A stretch of DNA of 37,936 bases from an uncultured Bacteroidales bacterium (GTDB taxonomy: Bacteria; Bacteroidota; Bacteroidia; Bacteroidales; Paludibacteraceae). This document shows positions 14,164 to 24,338 of the stretch, in pieces. Below the pieces are notes generated by a model. It ran no database searches and had not been told where the DNA came from. It worked only from the letters and a program-made list of their open reading frames with translations. Where the stretch lies: contig CAMJJT010000021.1 of assembly GCA_946406195.1 (NCBI GenBank), positions 1-37,936 of the forward strand, read 5' to 3'. Each line of letters starts with the position of its first letter. Positions within the stretch are counted from its first letter, which is position 1. Position numbers and translations under genes: made by a program.

Positions 14164-16569
14164 ATGAATAAAATTGATTGGAAAGCCATTTGGCAACAGA
14201 GTTGGCCGCATTTGGTGGCGGTGAGTATTTTTGTTGTGCTGGTGATGGTGTATTTTGCACCTCAGGTGTTTGAGGGCAAGCAGTTGCCGCAGGGCGATAT
14301 GATCAGTTCGTACGGCATGGGACACGACGCGAAGGAATACCATGAGCAGACAGGCGAATGGAGTCATTGGTCGAATGCCATGTTCGGCGGCATGCCGTAT
14401 AATGCTACGTCCGGTGTCGATTCGAAGAATGTTTTTCGTCCTATAGCCCAATGGATGAAATGCGGTTTTAACGGTTTGACCAGCGGTGTGCTATGGCTGT
14501 TGTTAGTTGGTTTTTATGTGTTTATGCTGGCGGTCGGATGTAGTCCGTGGCTGAGCATCGTGGGTGCTATCGCTTTTGCTTTTGGGTCTTATAACCTGAT
14601 TATTATAGATGCCGGACACGTGACGAAAGCGTGGGTTTTGGCGACAATGCCGGCGGTAATAGGGGGATGTCTGTTGTGCTATCGGAAGAAATATATCGCA
14701 GGATTCATAGTGACGCTGTTGGCTACGGGTCTGAATGTGTTTTGGAATCATCAGCAAATTTCTTATTACACGCTGCTGATGTTGATCCCATTAGCGATTA
14801 GTTATTTTATTTATGCGTTGCGCGAGAAAGAGCAGAAACATTTCTGGGTTGCATCGTGTATCTTGCTGATCGCAGCTATCATGGCAGTCGCTCCTGCGAC
14901 GGATAAGTTAGTGACGACGTGGGATTATTCGAAGGAGACGATGCGCGGCGGAGCTGTTTTGCACGGAGCTGCTGACAGTGAGGCGGGTAAGTCCGGATTG
15001 AACAGAGATTATGCGTTCATGTGGAGTTACGGCAAGGTAGAGACGATGACATTACTGATACCGAATTTCTATGGAGGTAGTAGTAATTATCCGTTGGGAG
15101 AAAAAAGCGAGACATATGCGACCATTAAGAAATATGCCGGAGCATCGCAAGCGAAGCAGTTTGTGAAGTCTGTTCCGACTTATTGGGGCGATCAGCCGTT
15201 TACTTCCGGTCCTGTCTATGCCGGTGCGATTATCTGTTTGCTTTTTGTGCTGGGTCTGATTGTTGTGCCGGGCAAGGAGCGTTGGTGGTTATTGGCTGCG
15301 GTTGTTATTGGTATTGTGTTGTCTTGGGGACGTAATTTTCCGACAGTGAACAATTGGCTCTTTGATCATTTGCCGCTCTATAACAAGTTCCGCACGCCGA
15401 GTATGTCGCTTGTTATGACCACAACAGCGATGGCAATGATGGCAATGCTGGCTCTAAAAGAAGTAATCGACCGAAAAGTGACGCTCAAACATATTGGTAT
15501 AGCCGGAGGTGTTAGTGCGGGATTATGCTTGTTGTTTGTGCTTTTCCCTTCTTTGGCAGGATCGTTCTCTGCCAAAGTAGATGCGCAGATGCCGGATTGG
15601 CTTACATCTGCGATTATCGCCGACCGTCAACACATGTTAACCGCCGACGCTTGGCGATCCGTCGTATTCATTTTGTTGGCTTTAGCGGGCATGTTGGCAT
15701 ATCTGCGTGTGGAAAAGATGAAGAGTTTTGTGCTTGTGGCTATAATGGGTGTGCTTATTTTGGGCGATCTATGGGCAGTGGACAAGCATTTCCTGAACGA
15801 CAGTCATTTTGTGGCGAAGAAACAGCAGTTGATCACGCCGACAGCAGCAGACAAACAGATTTTGGCAGATAAAGATCCCGATTATCGTGTGCTGAATTTG
15901 GCATCTAATACGTTCAATGAGTCCCGAACCAGTTATTTCCACAAGACGATAGGCGGTTATAGCCCGGCGAAGCTGCGTCGCTATCAAGATATCATCGATT
16001 ATTACCTCTCCGGTAAAATCAATATGAATGTGCTGAATATGCTCAATACGCGCTATGTGATCACGCAGCAGGGTGTACAACGTAATTTTGAGGCTTTTGG
16101 CAATGCGTGGTTTGTGAAATCCGTGCAGTGGGTGAACACGCCGAATGAGGAGATAGAGGCTATCGGCGATGCTGATTTGCAGGAGGTGGCCTTTATAGAT
16201 ACTTGTTGGCAAAGCAAAGTGCAAAGTGCATTGGCAATGACTCAGCCGGCGAAGATAGAACTGACGAAATATGCTAATCCGGGCAACTTGTTCTATGAGA
16301 GTGAAAGTGCTGAGGATGGTTTGGCTGTCTTCTCCGAGGTGTATTACAAGACCTGGAAAGCCTTCATCGATGGACAAGAAGTGCGTGTGTTGCGTGCGAA
16401 TTATATACTACGTGCGCTTGAGGTTCCTGCCGGTAAACATACGATCGAGTTCCGATGCCAGGATGAGCTGTTGGAGAAAACGCAGATAGTGTCTATTGTC
16501 GCGTCTTGTGTCGCCGTGTTAGCAATACTGCTCCTGTTGGTGTTCCGCAAAAAGATTGAAAAGGAATGA
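14164..16569 (+). CDS. YfhO-family integral membrane protein
   Basis: The 801-residue protein begins with a cytoplasmic stub and a hydrophobic helix (about residues 16-35), followed by a periplasmic loop rich in Gly/Tyr/Asp, then about ten more helices, a soluble loop (SYFHKTIGGYSPAKLRRYQD region, about 595-615), and a final helix near residue 780. This matches YfhO-like proteins of Bacteroidota, relatives of GT-C glycosyltransferases; in Firmicutes, YfhO modifies lipoteichoic acid. The final 4 nt overlap the next glycosyltransferase gene. Here it could add sugar to the polyol-phosphate glycan, but this is inferred from position only. Confidence 0.82.
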   Translation: MNKIDWKAIWQQSWPHLVAVSIFVVLVMVYFAPQVFEGKQLPQGDMISSYGMGHDAKEYHEQTGEWSHWSNAMFGGMPYNATSGVDSKNVFRPIAQWMKCGFNGLTSGVLWLLLVGFYVFMLAVGCSPWLSIVGAIAFAFGSYNLIIIDAGHVTKAWVLATMPAVIGGCLLCYRKKYIAGFIVTLLATGLNVFWNHQQISYYTLLMLIPLAISYFIYALREKEQKHFWVASCILLIAAIMAVAPATDKLVTTWDYSKETMRGGAVLHGAADSEAGKSGLNRDYAFMWSYGKVETMTLLIPNFYGGSSNYPLGEKSETYATIKKYAGASQAKQFVKSVPTYWGDQPFTSGPVYAGAIICLLFVLGLIVVPGKERWWLLAAVVIGIVLSWGRNFPTVNNWLFDHLPLYNKFRTPSMSLVMTTTAMAMMAMLALKEVIDRKVTLKHIGIAGGVSAGLCLLFVLFPSLAGSFSAKVDAQMPDWLTSAIIADRQHMLTADAWRSVVFILLALAGMLAYLRVEKMKSFVLVAIMGVLILGDLWAVDKHFLNDSHFVAKKQQLITPTAADKQILADKDPDYRVLNLASNTFNESRTSYFHKTIGGYSPAKLRRYQDIIDYYLSGKINMNVLNMLNTRYVITQQGVQRNFEAFGNAWFVKSVQWVNTPNEEIEAIGDADLQEVAFIDTCWQSKVQSALAMTQPAKIELTKYANPGNLFYESESAEDGLAVFSEVYYKTWKAFIDGQEVRVLRANYILRALEVPAGKHTIEFRCQDELLEKTQIVSIVASCVAVLAILLLLVFRKKIEKE

Positions 16570-17783
16570 ACCTGTTGACAATCAATACTTCTGATTGCTC
16601 TGCGGATATTTCCGGTGGAGTAAACCAAGTAACTGTAGCCTTAACGCGCTATTTTACTCGTCAATGTGGTATATCTTGCTATATTGGCTACTTTCAAGAA
16701 TTACCTTTCGGCAAAAATCGATTGCCGGAAATAAAAGACGGCATACTGCTTAATCGTCAGTTAGATGATGATGCGTTTGAGCAGTTTCTGTTGCGGAACA
16801 AGATAGATATTGTGCAAGTTAATTATCTTCGCAAAGATAAGATTTACGTAATGCGTGATATCTACCGCGTTGCGCATAGAAACGGAGTAAAGGTAATTCA
16901 TGCCTTTCATATGGCTCCGTTATTCCAAACGGGAGTCTATGCTTCGTGGGGCAAGGTATGGTATAGCATTTGTCACCGTGAACGCATATGGGAGAATCTT
17001 AAATTTTGCATATACGATACGTTCAAATTGGTTCTGAATCCGGTTATTATGCGTATTCTTCGTCCAACATATCGAATGCAGTGGGAGAGTTGCGATAAAT
17101 TAGTCACGCTATCTTCGAGTTATATCCAGCCGTTTATGCGTATAGGAGGGATAACATCTCCTGATAAGTTTACTGCAATAGGGAATGAGTTGAGGTACGA
17201 GATTTATCCAACTAAAGAAGAAATGGAGAGCAAAGAAAAAATAGTGATTGTTCTTCAGCGTATGTCGGAAGATACAAAACGCGTATCTTTTTCCATTCGT
17301 ACTTGGCGCAGAATCGAACAGGAAGGACTTTTCCCGGATTGGAAATTACAAATAGTAGGAGATGGTAAGGATGAAATGTATTACCGTCATTTAGTTGAAA
17401 AATGGCAACTTAAGAGGGTAAAGTGTATCGGCAGACAAGAGCCATTTGAGTATATGAAAAAAGCGTCTATTTTTCTACTAAGCAGTGCAACAGAAGGATG
17501 GCCTATGGTATTGATGGAAGCGTCTCAAATGGGGCTGCCAATGATTGCGATGAACTCTTTTGGCGCAGTTTATGATATCATAGAAGATGGTTATAATGGA
17601 AAAATAGTACCTAACGGAGATTTAGACGCATTCTATAAAGCGTTGGTAGAGTTGATGTCGGACGATATAAAACGCCATGAGATGGCCTATAATGCAGTGG
17701 AAAGCAGTAAACGATTTGAGACGGCAAAGGTAGCAAAACAATGGGAGCAATTATTTGACGAACTAATGCGGGATAAACAATGA
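16566..17783 (+). CDS. Glycosyltransferase family 4 protein
   Basis: The 405-residue protein has the GT-B fold signs: an N-terminal SGGVNQVTVALTRYF segment and a C-terminal VLQRMSEDTKRVSF, then SSATEGWPMVLMEASQMGLP with the E-x7-E donor-binding pair, and IEDGYNGKIVPNGD. It probably transfers a hexose from an activated donor in surface polysaccharide assembly. The DNA is more AT-rich than the neighbouring GT2 gene, in line with an acquired cassette. It overlaps its neighbours by 4 nt at both ends, so it is in one transcript with the YfhO-like and GT2 genes. Confidence 0.88.
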   Translation: MNLLTINTSDCSADISGGVNQVTVALTRYFTRQCGISCYIGYFQELPFGKNRLPEIKDGILLNRQLDDDAFEQFLLRNKIDIVQVNYLRKDKIYVMRDIYRVAHRNGVKVIHAFHMAPLFQTGVYASWGKVWYSICHRERIWENLKFCIYDTFKLVLNPVIMRILRPTYRMQWESCDKLVTLSSSYIQPFMRIGGITSPDKFTAIGNELRYEIYPTKEEMESKEKIVIVLQRMSEDTKRVSFSIRTWRRIEQEGLFPDWKLQIVGDGKDEMYYRHLVEKWQLKRVKCIGRQEPFEYMKKASIFLLSSATEGWPMVLMEASQMGLPMIAMNSFGAVYDIIEDGYNGKIVPNGDLDAFYKALVELMSDDIKRHEMAYNAVESSKRFETAKVAKQWEQLFDELMRDKQ

Positions 17784-18517
17784 AAGTTTCTATTATCACG
17801 ATTACTTATAACGCGGCTAAATGGCTTGAGCGGACGATGCAGAGCGTGCTTGCGCAGAGTTGTAAGGACTATGAATATATCATCGTTGATGGCGGCTCGA
17901 AAGATGGCACGATCGATATCGTCAAACGTTTGGAATCGCTGTTTGAGGGACGATTGTCATGGAAATCCGAGCCGGACAAGGGACTTTATGACGCGATGAA
18001 TAAAGGTATCGCGCGTGCGAAAGGCGATTTCCTTTGGTTCGTCAATGCCGGCGATGAGATCTATGCGCCGGATACGTTGGCACATGTGGTGGCTGCGGCT
18101 ACGGATGATACAGATATCGTCTATGGCAAGGCATGTATCGTCAATGCGGAAGGCGTCAAAGTGAGCGAGCATCATAAGGTGACACCGCCGGACTTGCAGC
18201 GAAAACATTTCTTGAACGGTCTGGTGGTGAGTCATCAGGCGATTTTGGTTCGCCGTTCTATTGCTGCGAATTACGACACCAACTACCGCATCTGTGCGGA
18301 CTACGATTGGTGTGTGCGTGCAGTAACGGCATCGCGAAAGAACGTCTATTTGGATGAATACCTCTGTAAATTCTTGACCGAAGGGGTAAGTGCTAAACAA
18401 AGAAAACGCGCCTGGAAGGAGCGTTTTCATATCATGCGTAACCATTTCGGCCTATTGCAGACCCTCTGGGCGCATTTCCTTATCGTATTGAGGTATCCGT
18501 TCTCTATCAAGTACTGA
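17780..18517 (+). CDS. Glycosyltransferase family 2 protein (WcaA/WfgS-like)
   Basis: The 245-residue GT-A enzyme has all the expected motifs: SIITITYNAAKWLERT, IIVDGGSKDGT, SEPDKGLYDAMNKG and NAGDEI, the last replacing the DxD metal site. It lacks membrane helices apart from a mildly hydrophobic end. The SEPDKGxYDAMNKG signature is typical of colanic-acid- and O-antigen-type transferases. It ends the + strand operon; its TGA stop (18515-18517) abuts the TGA stop of the converging - strand gene with no spacer, and no terminator is seen. Confidence 0.9.
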   Translation: MKVSIITITYNAAKWLERTMQSVLAQSCKDYEYIIVDGGSKDGTIDIVKRLESLFEGRLSWKSEPDKGLYDAMNKGIARAKGDFLWFVNAGDEIYAPDTLAHVVAAATDDTDIVYGKACIVNAEGVKVSEHHKVTPPDLQRKHFLNGLVVSHQAILVRRSIAANYDTNYRICADYDWCVRAVTASRKNVYLDEYLCKFLTEGVSAKQRKRAWKERFHIMRNHFGLLQTLWAHFLIVLRYPFSIKY

Positions 18518-20050
18518 TCAATGTATCCCCGGCATGCAGCACTTTGCCATCCAATAGCGGACTGCAGTACAACACTGCAAATCGCTAAGCAGCATCCATA
18601 TGAACGCTAATTTTACTGCATGCATAGGCATCCAATATCGTATTGATATCGGAGAGGCAAAAGTGGTTGTACCATAGTAGATAAATCCGAACACAAAGAG
18701 CATGGCAAAGGCTATTTTCCGGGAACGGGAAACCAGCATGTTCCGCCGGTTGATAATAATGATGACAAACGCTCCAATAAACAATAGCCATGTCAGCAAC
18801 TCTATCACCGGTAATACTGCCTTCAAATGTTTCTCATAGAACAGGTAATTGGCAGGGTGCGCTTGCGTGGTATCTATATTATACCATGTTGCCATTTCCT
18901 TTTGCCCGATTGGAATCTCAGTATATTTGCCTGCCATTTCGAGGCGGGTTGTGTAGAATACATCTTTGCAGTTGGGCGCTAAATAGTGTTGCCAGAACAG
19001 TAACGGATAATGCATGATGAGCCATTTTCCGTAATCGGCATATAGGCTTCCGCCTAATCTCGCCCATGCTATCGGGTAAGGAGTTCTTGTCGTTTGCATG
19101 TAGTAGAACAGGTATTGCTTGAGCGGACCCTCTTTGTCCCATAGAAAGGCCGCAGTGGCAATCCTTCCGCTGTCCGTTTTCTCTGTGATTATGTCTTTGA
19201 ACTGGTGTTGCATAATCTGATGAAATTCTCTCAGTCGCTTGTTGTCCGGTTGCTGTCCGTCTTCGATGAATGGCAAAACATGCAAGCCGTTATTAGCTAA
19301 CTGCCATCCGTCAAATCCCGTTGAGAACTGGGCATGGTGAATCGTTTCTTTCATGTTCCGGGTGATATTCTGATAGAATATACCGAACAAGAGACACGTC
19401 ATTCCGATCGTCACTAACCGTTGTACCGGTTTGCCAGTCACTGCAAGGAAAGGAATGAAGGCAATGGGGAAGAACATCGCTGAGTAACGGACGAATAAGC
19501 ATCCGAAGAATGTAGCAAGGTAGATGCCTGCAGCAAGCCATGAATGGTCGTATATGACTACCAGCAGCATGGCTAACATAATGAGTATCAGGCTGCAGAA
19601 CAGGGCATCGGACATCAGCGCATTAAGCATATAGATGCATACGGGAGCCAGAGTGACAACCGCCTCTATCATCAATCGGAGCCATGTAAGGTGAATAGGA
19701 TAGTACCGTTTCAGAGCCATCATAAACAGTCCTAGCGAGATCGCATAGAGCATAAACTGCGCTATTATTACCGCATGAACGCTACCTGATACGGCATGTA
19801 CGGCCTGCAGAAAGGCGGAATAACCGAACGGACGATAGATGCTGAATTGGTCTGTCTGCGCTGCGGCGACATAACTGAAGGCGTCGGGAAAAGTCGCAGG
19901 CATCGGATAGCATACGCGGATGAATACATAGCCGGCGAGACAGGCTAACAGGACGGTTATCCAGTCTGTCAGTTGGGCTTTCTGAAAAAGGAATGTCCAA
20001 TAATTATCGCCTTTGTGTTCTACGTTATTGGAGCTTGTTTTTTTCTTCAT
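18518..20050 (-). CDS. Multi-pass membrane protein, GT-C-like
   Basis: The 510-residue protein has an N-terminal cytoplasmic tail, a first helix near residues 33-48, and about ten further hydrophobic segments with a large soluble loop between residues about 235 and 400. The short periplasmic segment after helix 1 has [11 protein letters not shown], reminiscent of the acidic first loop of GT-C glycosyltransferases such as the PMT family. It is plausibly a lipid-linked sugar transferase or related flippase-type enzyme, but no specific family is identified. It overlaps the FAD-dependent oxidoreductase gene by 26 nt. It is the last gene of the long - strand run. Confidence 0.7.
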   Translation of the reverse strand: MKKKTSSNNVEHKGDNYWTFLFQKAQLTDWITVLLACLAGYVFIRVCYPMPATFPDAFSYVAAAQTDQFSIYRPFGYSAFLQAVHAVSGSVHAVIIAQFMLYAISLGLFMMALKRYYPIHLTWLRLMIEAVVTLAPVCIYMLNALMSDALFCSLILIMLAMLLVVIYDHSWLAAGIYLATFFGCLFVRYSAMFFPIAFIPFLAVTGKPVQRLVTIGMTCLLFGIFYQNITRNMKETIHHAQFSTGFDGWQLANNGLHVLPFIEDGQQPDNKRLREFHQIMQHQFKDIITEKTDSGRIATAAFLWDKEGPLKQYLFYYMQTTRTPYPIAWARLGGSLYADYGKWLIMHYPLLFWQHYLAPNCKDVFYTTRLEMAGKYTEIPIGQKEMATWYNIDTTQAHPANYLFYEKHLKAVLPVIELLTWLLFIGAFVIIIINRRNMLVSRSRKIAFAMLFVFGFIYYGTTTFASPISIRYWMPMHAVKLAFIWMLLSDLQCCTAVRYWMAKCCMPGIH

Positions 20051-21593
20051 GATACTCTGTTTCTGTGTTTACGTTCCATACATTTTGTTTGTCCTCTTTT
20101 CCGGCGGCAATATTATCAACTGCTTCCATCGCCGTCAGCATAGAGTGATCCATGTTGTTATAGCGGTGTTGGCCATTGCGGCCGATACACCATAGATTGC
20201 TGATCGAGTCCAGAAACTCCCGTATTACGGGTAACTGCTTGTAGGTTCCGAAATATGCCGGATAGGCTTTGCGAATCTTGACCTGTGTGGTATCCAGTAC
20301 ATCCTCGGAATCCACTACATCTATTTTGACCAGTTCCTGAACCGCCATCCGGATAAAATCTTTCTCGGACATCTGCCATAACTCATCCCCTTCGTTGCAG
20401 AAATACTCCATACCTACAAAGACGGTATTGCGGTAGTCTTTCACCATATACGGAGACCAGTTGTTGAATATCTGCAGCCGTCCTACTTTGACGTCTCTCT
20501 CTTGTACGTAAATCCATGTGTCAGGCACTCTGTTCTGCCATGTTCGGATGTGGGTGCCGTTCACTATTTTCAGTTTCTTGGCAAGCACCCCTACGGTGAT
20601 AAAATCACGGTAGGGAAGCCCTGCTGCGGTTTCTGCTACTTCCGTAGGAACATCTATCCCTTTAAGCGAAGCTACTAAATCGCGGATAGGCATGGACGAG
20701 AAACAGTAATCGCAGGGGATAGTGCGTTTGCCTTGGGGTGTTTGTACTTCGACGGAAACGATTTGGTGTTTTTTTACGATGAGACCTACCACCTCGTGCT
20801 CCATCAGCACTTCGCCGCCAAGGGCCTGTACGCGTTCAGCCGCCAAAGTCCATAATTGTCCCGGACCGTACTTGGGGTATATGAACTGTTCGATAAGGGA
20901 GGTCTCCACTTTCTTCTGGCCGTCTTTGGCCTGCCGGAACGGACGCAGAAACACATCTTTGAGCAGTGCAAAAATCGATAAGCCTTTCACGCGCTGGGAA
21001 CCCCAGTCGGCGCCTATCTCTGACGGATGCACACCCCAAACCTTCGTGGTGTAATCCTCAAAGAACATTTCATATAAAGGACGCCCGAAACGGTTGATAT
21101 AGAAATTCTCCAAAGACGTCTCCGGCAGTTTCTTTAGGATGGCTTTCAGATAGCCGCAACCTGCCCTGAACGTGTTCTTCATACCCATTCCTGCAAAGGT
21201 CGCCCATTTGAGGGATATGGGATAGTCAAAGAATTTGCGGAGAAAGAAGATGCGGGAGACACGTTCCCTGTTCAGCATCACGCAGTCTGTCTTCTCGGGG
21301 TCCGGCCCGCCTTTTGCCATTGGTTTGTGCTTGTCGAGCAACAGGTCATCCAATGCAGGGGAGCCTTGGAGGGGCATCAACTCCTCCCACCATGCTGTCA
21401 CGCGCTCGTTCTTGGAGAAGAACCGATGACCGCCTATGTCCATCCTGTTGCCGTGATATTGGACGGTCTGAGAAATACCGCCGATTTGACGGGTGGACTC
21501 CAATACGATAGGATGAATATCTGTTCGCTTCAGTAGTTCGGTGGCTGCTGTCAGACCGGCAGGACCGGCACCTATAATAATTGCTGTTTTCAT
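20025..21593 (-). CDS. FAD-dependent oxidoreductase, UDP-galactopyranose-mutase-like
   Basis: The 522-residue protein starts with a Rossmann dinucleotide-binding motif ([16 protein letters not shown], residues 6-21), followed by the Glu/Ser of an FAD-ribose contact ([12 protein letters not shown]), [10 protein letters not shown], and a C-terminal FAD motif region ([19 protein letters not shown]). This is the amine-oxidase/UDP-galactopyranose-mutase superfamily, in a longer version common in polysaccharide loci next to GtrA and membrane glycosyltransferase genes. The exact reaction is unknown. It overlaps the GtrA gene by 4 nt and the downstream membrane gene by 26 nt, so the three are probably one functional unit making or modifying a lipid-linked sugar. 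Confidence 0.8.
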   Translation of the reverse strand: MKTAIIIGAGPAGLTAATELLKRTDIHPIVLESTRQIGGISQTVQYHGNRMDIGGHRFFSKNERVTAWWEELMPLQGSPALDDLLLDKHKPMAKGGPDPEKTDCVMLNRERVSRIFFLRKFFDYPISLKWATFAGMGMKNTFRAGCGYLKAILKKLPETSLENFYINRFGRPLYEMFFEDYTTKVWGVHPSEIGADWGSQRVKGLSIFALLKDVFLRPFRQAKDGQKKVETSLIEQFIYPKYGPGQLWTLAAERVQALGGEVLMEHEVVGLIVKKHQIVSVEVQTPQGKRTIPCDYCFSSMPIRDLVASLKGIDVPTEVAETAAGLPYRDFITVGVLAKKLKIVNGTHIRTWQNRVPDTWIYVQERDVKVGRLQIFNNWSPYMVKDYRNTVFVGMEYFCNEGDELWQMSEKDFIRMAVQELVKIDVVDSEDVLDTTQVKIRKAYPAYFGTYKQLPVIREFLDSISNLWCIGRNGQHRYNNMDHSMLTAMEAVDNIAAGKEDKQNVWNVNTETEYHEEKNKLQ

Positions 21594-22003
21594 GCGTTGT
21601 TATGTTGGTTGAATAATGTCAATTTGCGTACAAAGAAATTCCACAGGAAGACCAAAGCCGTGGAAATGAGTTTGGCGATCATGTAATGCATGCCGATCTT
21701 TTCGCAGCATACAAACATAATGGCTTCGTTCAGGCCTAAACCGATGATGCCGATAATGGCAAAAATAGCGAACTCTATCCAGCGGTTTTGCAGCCTATGC
21801 GTAGAGAAGACGATCCAGTTGCTCAATAAGTAGTTGATCGTCAGACCGATGATAAATGCGAACGCGGCAGATAGCAGGTATTGCACGCCGCACCATTCGG
21901 TCAGCGCGTACAGCGAACCATAGTCGGCGACGAAAGCGATGCCGCCTACAAAGCCGTACCGGATGAGTTGGTAGAACGTATCTTGCGAGTGGAGTATCTT
22001 CAT
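21590..22003 (-). CDS. GtrA-family membrane protein
   Basis: The 137-residue protein has four predicted helices and the GtrA pattern: an N-terminal [20 protein letters not shown], then a basic loop, then [16 protein letters not shown] at the end. GtrA proteins are thought to move undecaprenyl-phosphate-linked sugars across the inner membrane. It lies between a MerR gene (1 nt upstream) and the FAD-dependent oxidoreductase, and precedes a GT-C-like protein, an arrangement seen for lipid-linked sugar modification systems. Confidence 0.9.
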   Translation of the reverse strand: MKILHSQDTFYQLIRYGFVGGIAFVADYGSLYALTEWCGVQYLLSAAFAFIIGLTINYLLSNWIVFSTHRLQNRWIEFAIFAIIGIIGLGLNEAIMFVCCEKIGMHYMIAKLISTALVFLWNFFVRKLTLFNQHNNA

Positions 22004-22004
22004 T

Positions 22005-22331
22005 TTATTTAATCAATTTACGTATTTCACATAATTCCTCTTTGACACGGAGAAGGATCTCCAAGGCTGCCTGACGCTCGTCGGAGTGTTTGGTATTTGC
22101 GCGGAGTTCCTTGCGGATGGCCTCAATACGGGTGATCTTCAGCTCATCGCGGATGTATTTGATGCGTTTGATGAGCTCTTGGTCCTCACGCGTATAGTAT
22201 CTGTTTCCATGCCCGTCCTTTCGGGGCTGCAACTCCTCGAACTCTTTCTCCCAATACCGCAAAGTAGAAACAGGCACTCCTGTCTCTTTCTCTGTCTCGC
22301 GAAGCGAGTAATATTGTTTTTCAGCGTCCAT
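22005..22331 (-). CDS. MerR-family transcriptional regulator
   Basis: The 108-residue protein has a MerR helix-turn-helix (YYSLRETEKETGVPVSTLRYWEKEFEEL, residues about 7-34), a wing with GNRYYTREDQELI, and a helical C-terminal dimerisation arm without Cys ligands. It binds DNA as a dimer; with no metal or drug domain, its signal is unknown. Small MerR proteins of this kind are common beside cell-wall hydrolase genes in Bacteroidota. The gene follows the transglycosylase gene by 25 nt, with a tandem array in the gap. Confidence 0.9.
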   Translation of the reverse strand: MDAEKQYYSLRETEKETGVPVSTLRYWEKEFEELQPRKDGHGNRYYTREDQELIKRIKYIRDELKITRIEAIRKELRANTKHSDERQAALEILLRVKEELCEIRKLIK

Positions 22332-22342
22332 TTTTCAAATAT

Positions 22343-22360
22343 CTATCGACTATCGACTAT
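22343..22360. repeat. 7-bp tandem array (CTATCGA) over the transglycosylase stop codon
   Basis: About 2.5 copies of CTATCGA cover the stop codon of the upstream gene (22357-22359, - strand) and fill most of the gap to the MerR gene. Confidence 0.85.
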
Positions 22361-23700
22361 TTACAAATCTTCAGCTTCTTACCGGCACGAATATTATCGT
22401 TCTTGAGTCCGTTCCATTGTTTGATCTGCTTTACTGTACAATGGAATTTCTTGGCAATCCCTCCGAGGGTGTCGCCGTTCTTAATGGTGTAATAGGTCAC
22501 GCCGTTCACACGGTACGCACCGTTGATTCCGGTCACTTTCGCCAAATCAATCTCTGCGCGGCGATTATGAATCAGGCTATCCGCCTTATAGGCTAAGATG
22601 CTTTCCTGCATATCGATGAACGGTCCGATTTTGTCCGTCGGCAGACAGAGTGCGTACGTACTTCCTCCGGGCAAAATATCTCTGGAGTACTGTGGGTTCA
22701 GCCGCCGCAACTCGTTCATGTCAATGCCCAGATTATCGCTGACCTGCTGTAGATGTAATCGTTGGGTAGTGCGAATGGTGTCGGTGAGCATCACATGCTC
22801 CATCGGGGCTTTGCATATTCCGTGTTCCTGGCCGTAATTCATCGCATAATTCGCTGCAATGAAGATAGGCACATAATTCCTCGTCTCACGCGGCAGGAAG
22901 GGATAGATAGACCAAAAATCCCGTTTGCCTCCGGCACGCCGGATTGCTTTGTTAACATTACCTCCACCGCAGTTATAGGCCGCGATAACGAGGTTCCAGT
23001 CATGATATATGGCGTACATGCTTTTGAGAAAACGGCACGCCGCCTCGGTCGCCTTCACGGGATCCATGCGTTCATCCACCAGAGAGTTGATCTCCAATCC
23101 GAATAGTTTGCCGGTACCGGGCATGAATTGCCATAAGCCGGCAGCGCCGACATACGACCTTGCCACCGGGTTGAGCGCTGATTCGATGATGGGCAGATAT
23201 TTCAGCTCATACGGCAACTCATAACGCGCCAACGTCTCTTCAAACATTGGGAAGTAGTATTCGCTCATCCGCATCATGCGCGCCACCTGTTTCGGGCTGC
23301 GCTTCACGTACCTTAATATAAACGCGCGCACGCGCTCATTGTACGGCAACTCAATCACGCATGGCAGGGCTTGCAGACGTGCTTTATACACCGAATCGGG
23401 CAGGGTGGTGGTGTCGTGCAGCGCAACGCAGTCAGTGGTATCCAACCATCTCAGACTCCAATCGAGTGCACGCATCTCGATGTCGGTCAAGTCATTCTCG
23501 TCCCATAACTTATAGAAGGGTACGACGGGAATCATAGTATCTTGCGCTACTTCGATACTATCTATCATCACCAGACTGTCTATCCCGAGGCTGTCTATAC
23601 TCAGACTGTCCACGCTCGGACTCTCCGGCTGTATGGTAATCTCTTGCGCGCAGAGACCCAACGACGCAAGGCATGCAATTATCAAAAATAACCTTTTCAA
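22357..23700 (-). CDS. LysM-containing lytic transglycosylase (MltD-like)
   Basis: The 447-residue protein has a signal peptide (MKRLFLIIACLASLGLCAQ), a Ser/Asp-rich segment with repeated DSL units (residues about 28-50; the DNA there repeats about every 15 bp), a GH23 transglycosylase domain (catalytic Glu in ESALNP, then GAAGLWQFMPGTGKLFGL and AAYNCGGGNVNKAIRRAG), and a C-terminal LysM domain (YTIKNGDTLGGIAKKF). It cleaves peptidoglycan glycan strands in the periplasm. It overlaps the DUF5683 gene by 4 nt. The order parA, parB, DUF5683, LysM transglycosylase is, to my knowledge, a conserved Bacteroidota arrangement. Confidence 0.93.
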   Translation of the reverse strand: MKRLFLIIACLASLGLCAQEITIQPESPSVDSLSIDSLGIDSLVMIDSIEVAQDTMIPVVPFYKLWDENDLTDIEMRALDWSLRWLDTTDCVALHDTTTLPDSVYKARLQALPCVIELPYNERVRAFILRYVKRSPKQVARMMRMSEYYFPMFEETLARYELPYELKYLPIIESALNPVARSYVGAAGLWQFMPGTGKLFGLEINSLVDERMDPVKATEAACRFLKSMYAIYHDWNLVIAAYNCGGGNVNKAIRRAGGKRDFWSIYPFLPRETRNYVPIFIAANYAMNYGQEHGICKAPMEHVMLTDTIRTTQRLHLQQVSDNLGIDMNELRRLNPQYSRDILPGGSTYALCLPTDKIGPFIDMQESILAYKADSLIHNRRAEIDLAKVTGINGAYRVNGVTYYTIKNGDTLGGIAKKFHCTVKQIKQWNGLKNDNIRAGKKLKICK

Positions 23701-24338
23701 AATCGTATAGCGAATTTCATTTCAGCACATTCTTGCTGATGTTGGTCAAAATAAATCTGCGGCTCTATCTTCATCGACAGGTCGGGTGAGATATCATAGT
23801 CAAACAGCTGGGCGTCCACATACGCATCAATGAGCGACAGGGCATAAACGAGCACAGTCCCAAGAATCGCATAATCGCGGGACCGCCGGAAAGCGCTCTG
23901 CCGGCTGTTCAGGATGCTCATCCATCGGTCTGCTCCTCCCACGCGCTCTAAGGTGTACCCTTCCGGCAGCACGGCTATATAGGACTTGGACTCATCCTCG
24001 CTCACCGTGCCGGCCATATTGTCGTAGTACAGATCCAAGTACGCTTTCTTATAGCTTGCGTACCGTCCGTGGGTCACCGAGATAGCGTATCCACACCCCA
24101 GAAAAGCACCGTACACGATCGGCAGTTTCCAAAACGATCGGTTGTACATCTGCCCTGCTCCGGGAAAAATAGCACCCAGCCAAACGGCTTTCAGTGCGTC
24201 CGGTTTCTTGGTCAGGTCGAAATAGTATTTGTATTTCGTGTCAGACTCGGTAGTATCCGGATGGAAATAGACCTGTCCCTGCTCGGCATGAACCGCGAGA
24301 GGGAGCCACAATAACACTATGTATAACCAGCGTCTCAA
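23697..24338 (-). CDS. DUF5683 domain-containing protein
   Basis: The 213-residue protein has an N-terminal signal peptide (IVLLWLPLAVHA), a short linker, and the DUF5683 core: KAVWLGAIFPGAGQMYNRSFWKLPIVYGAFLG with one helix, and a second hydrophobic stretch (YAILGTVLVYALSLIDAYVDAQLF). It is probably an envelope membrane protein of unknown function. It overlaps parB by 4 nt and the transglycosylase by 4 nt, which ties it to envelope and division-related genes. Confidence 0.88.
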   Translation of the reverse strand: MRRWLYIVLLWLPLAVHAEQGQVYFHPDTTESDTKYKYYFDLTKKPDALKAVWLGAIFPGAGQMYNRSFWKLPIVYGAFLGCGYAISVTHGRYASYKKAYLDLYYDNMAGTVSEDESKSYIAVLPEGYTLERVGGADRWMSILNSRQSAFRRSRDYAILGTVLVYALSLIDAYVDAQLFDYDISPDLSMKIEPQIYFDQHQQECAEMKFAIRF

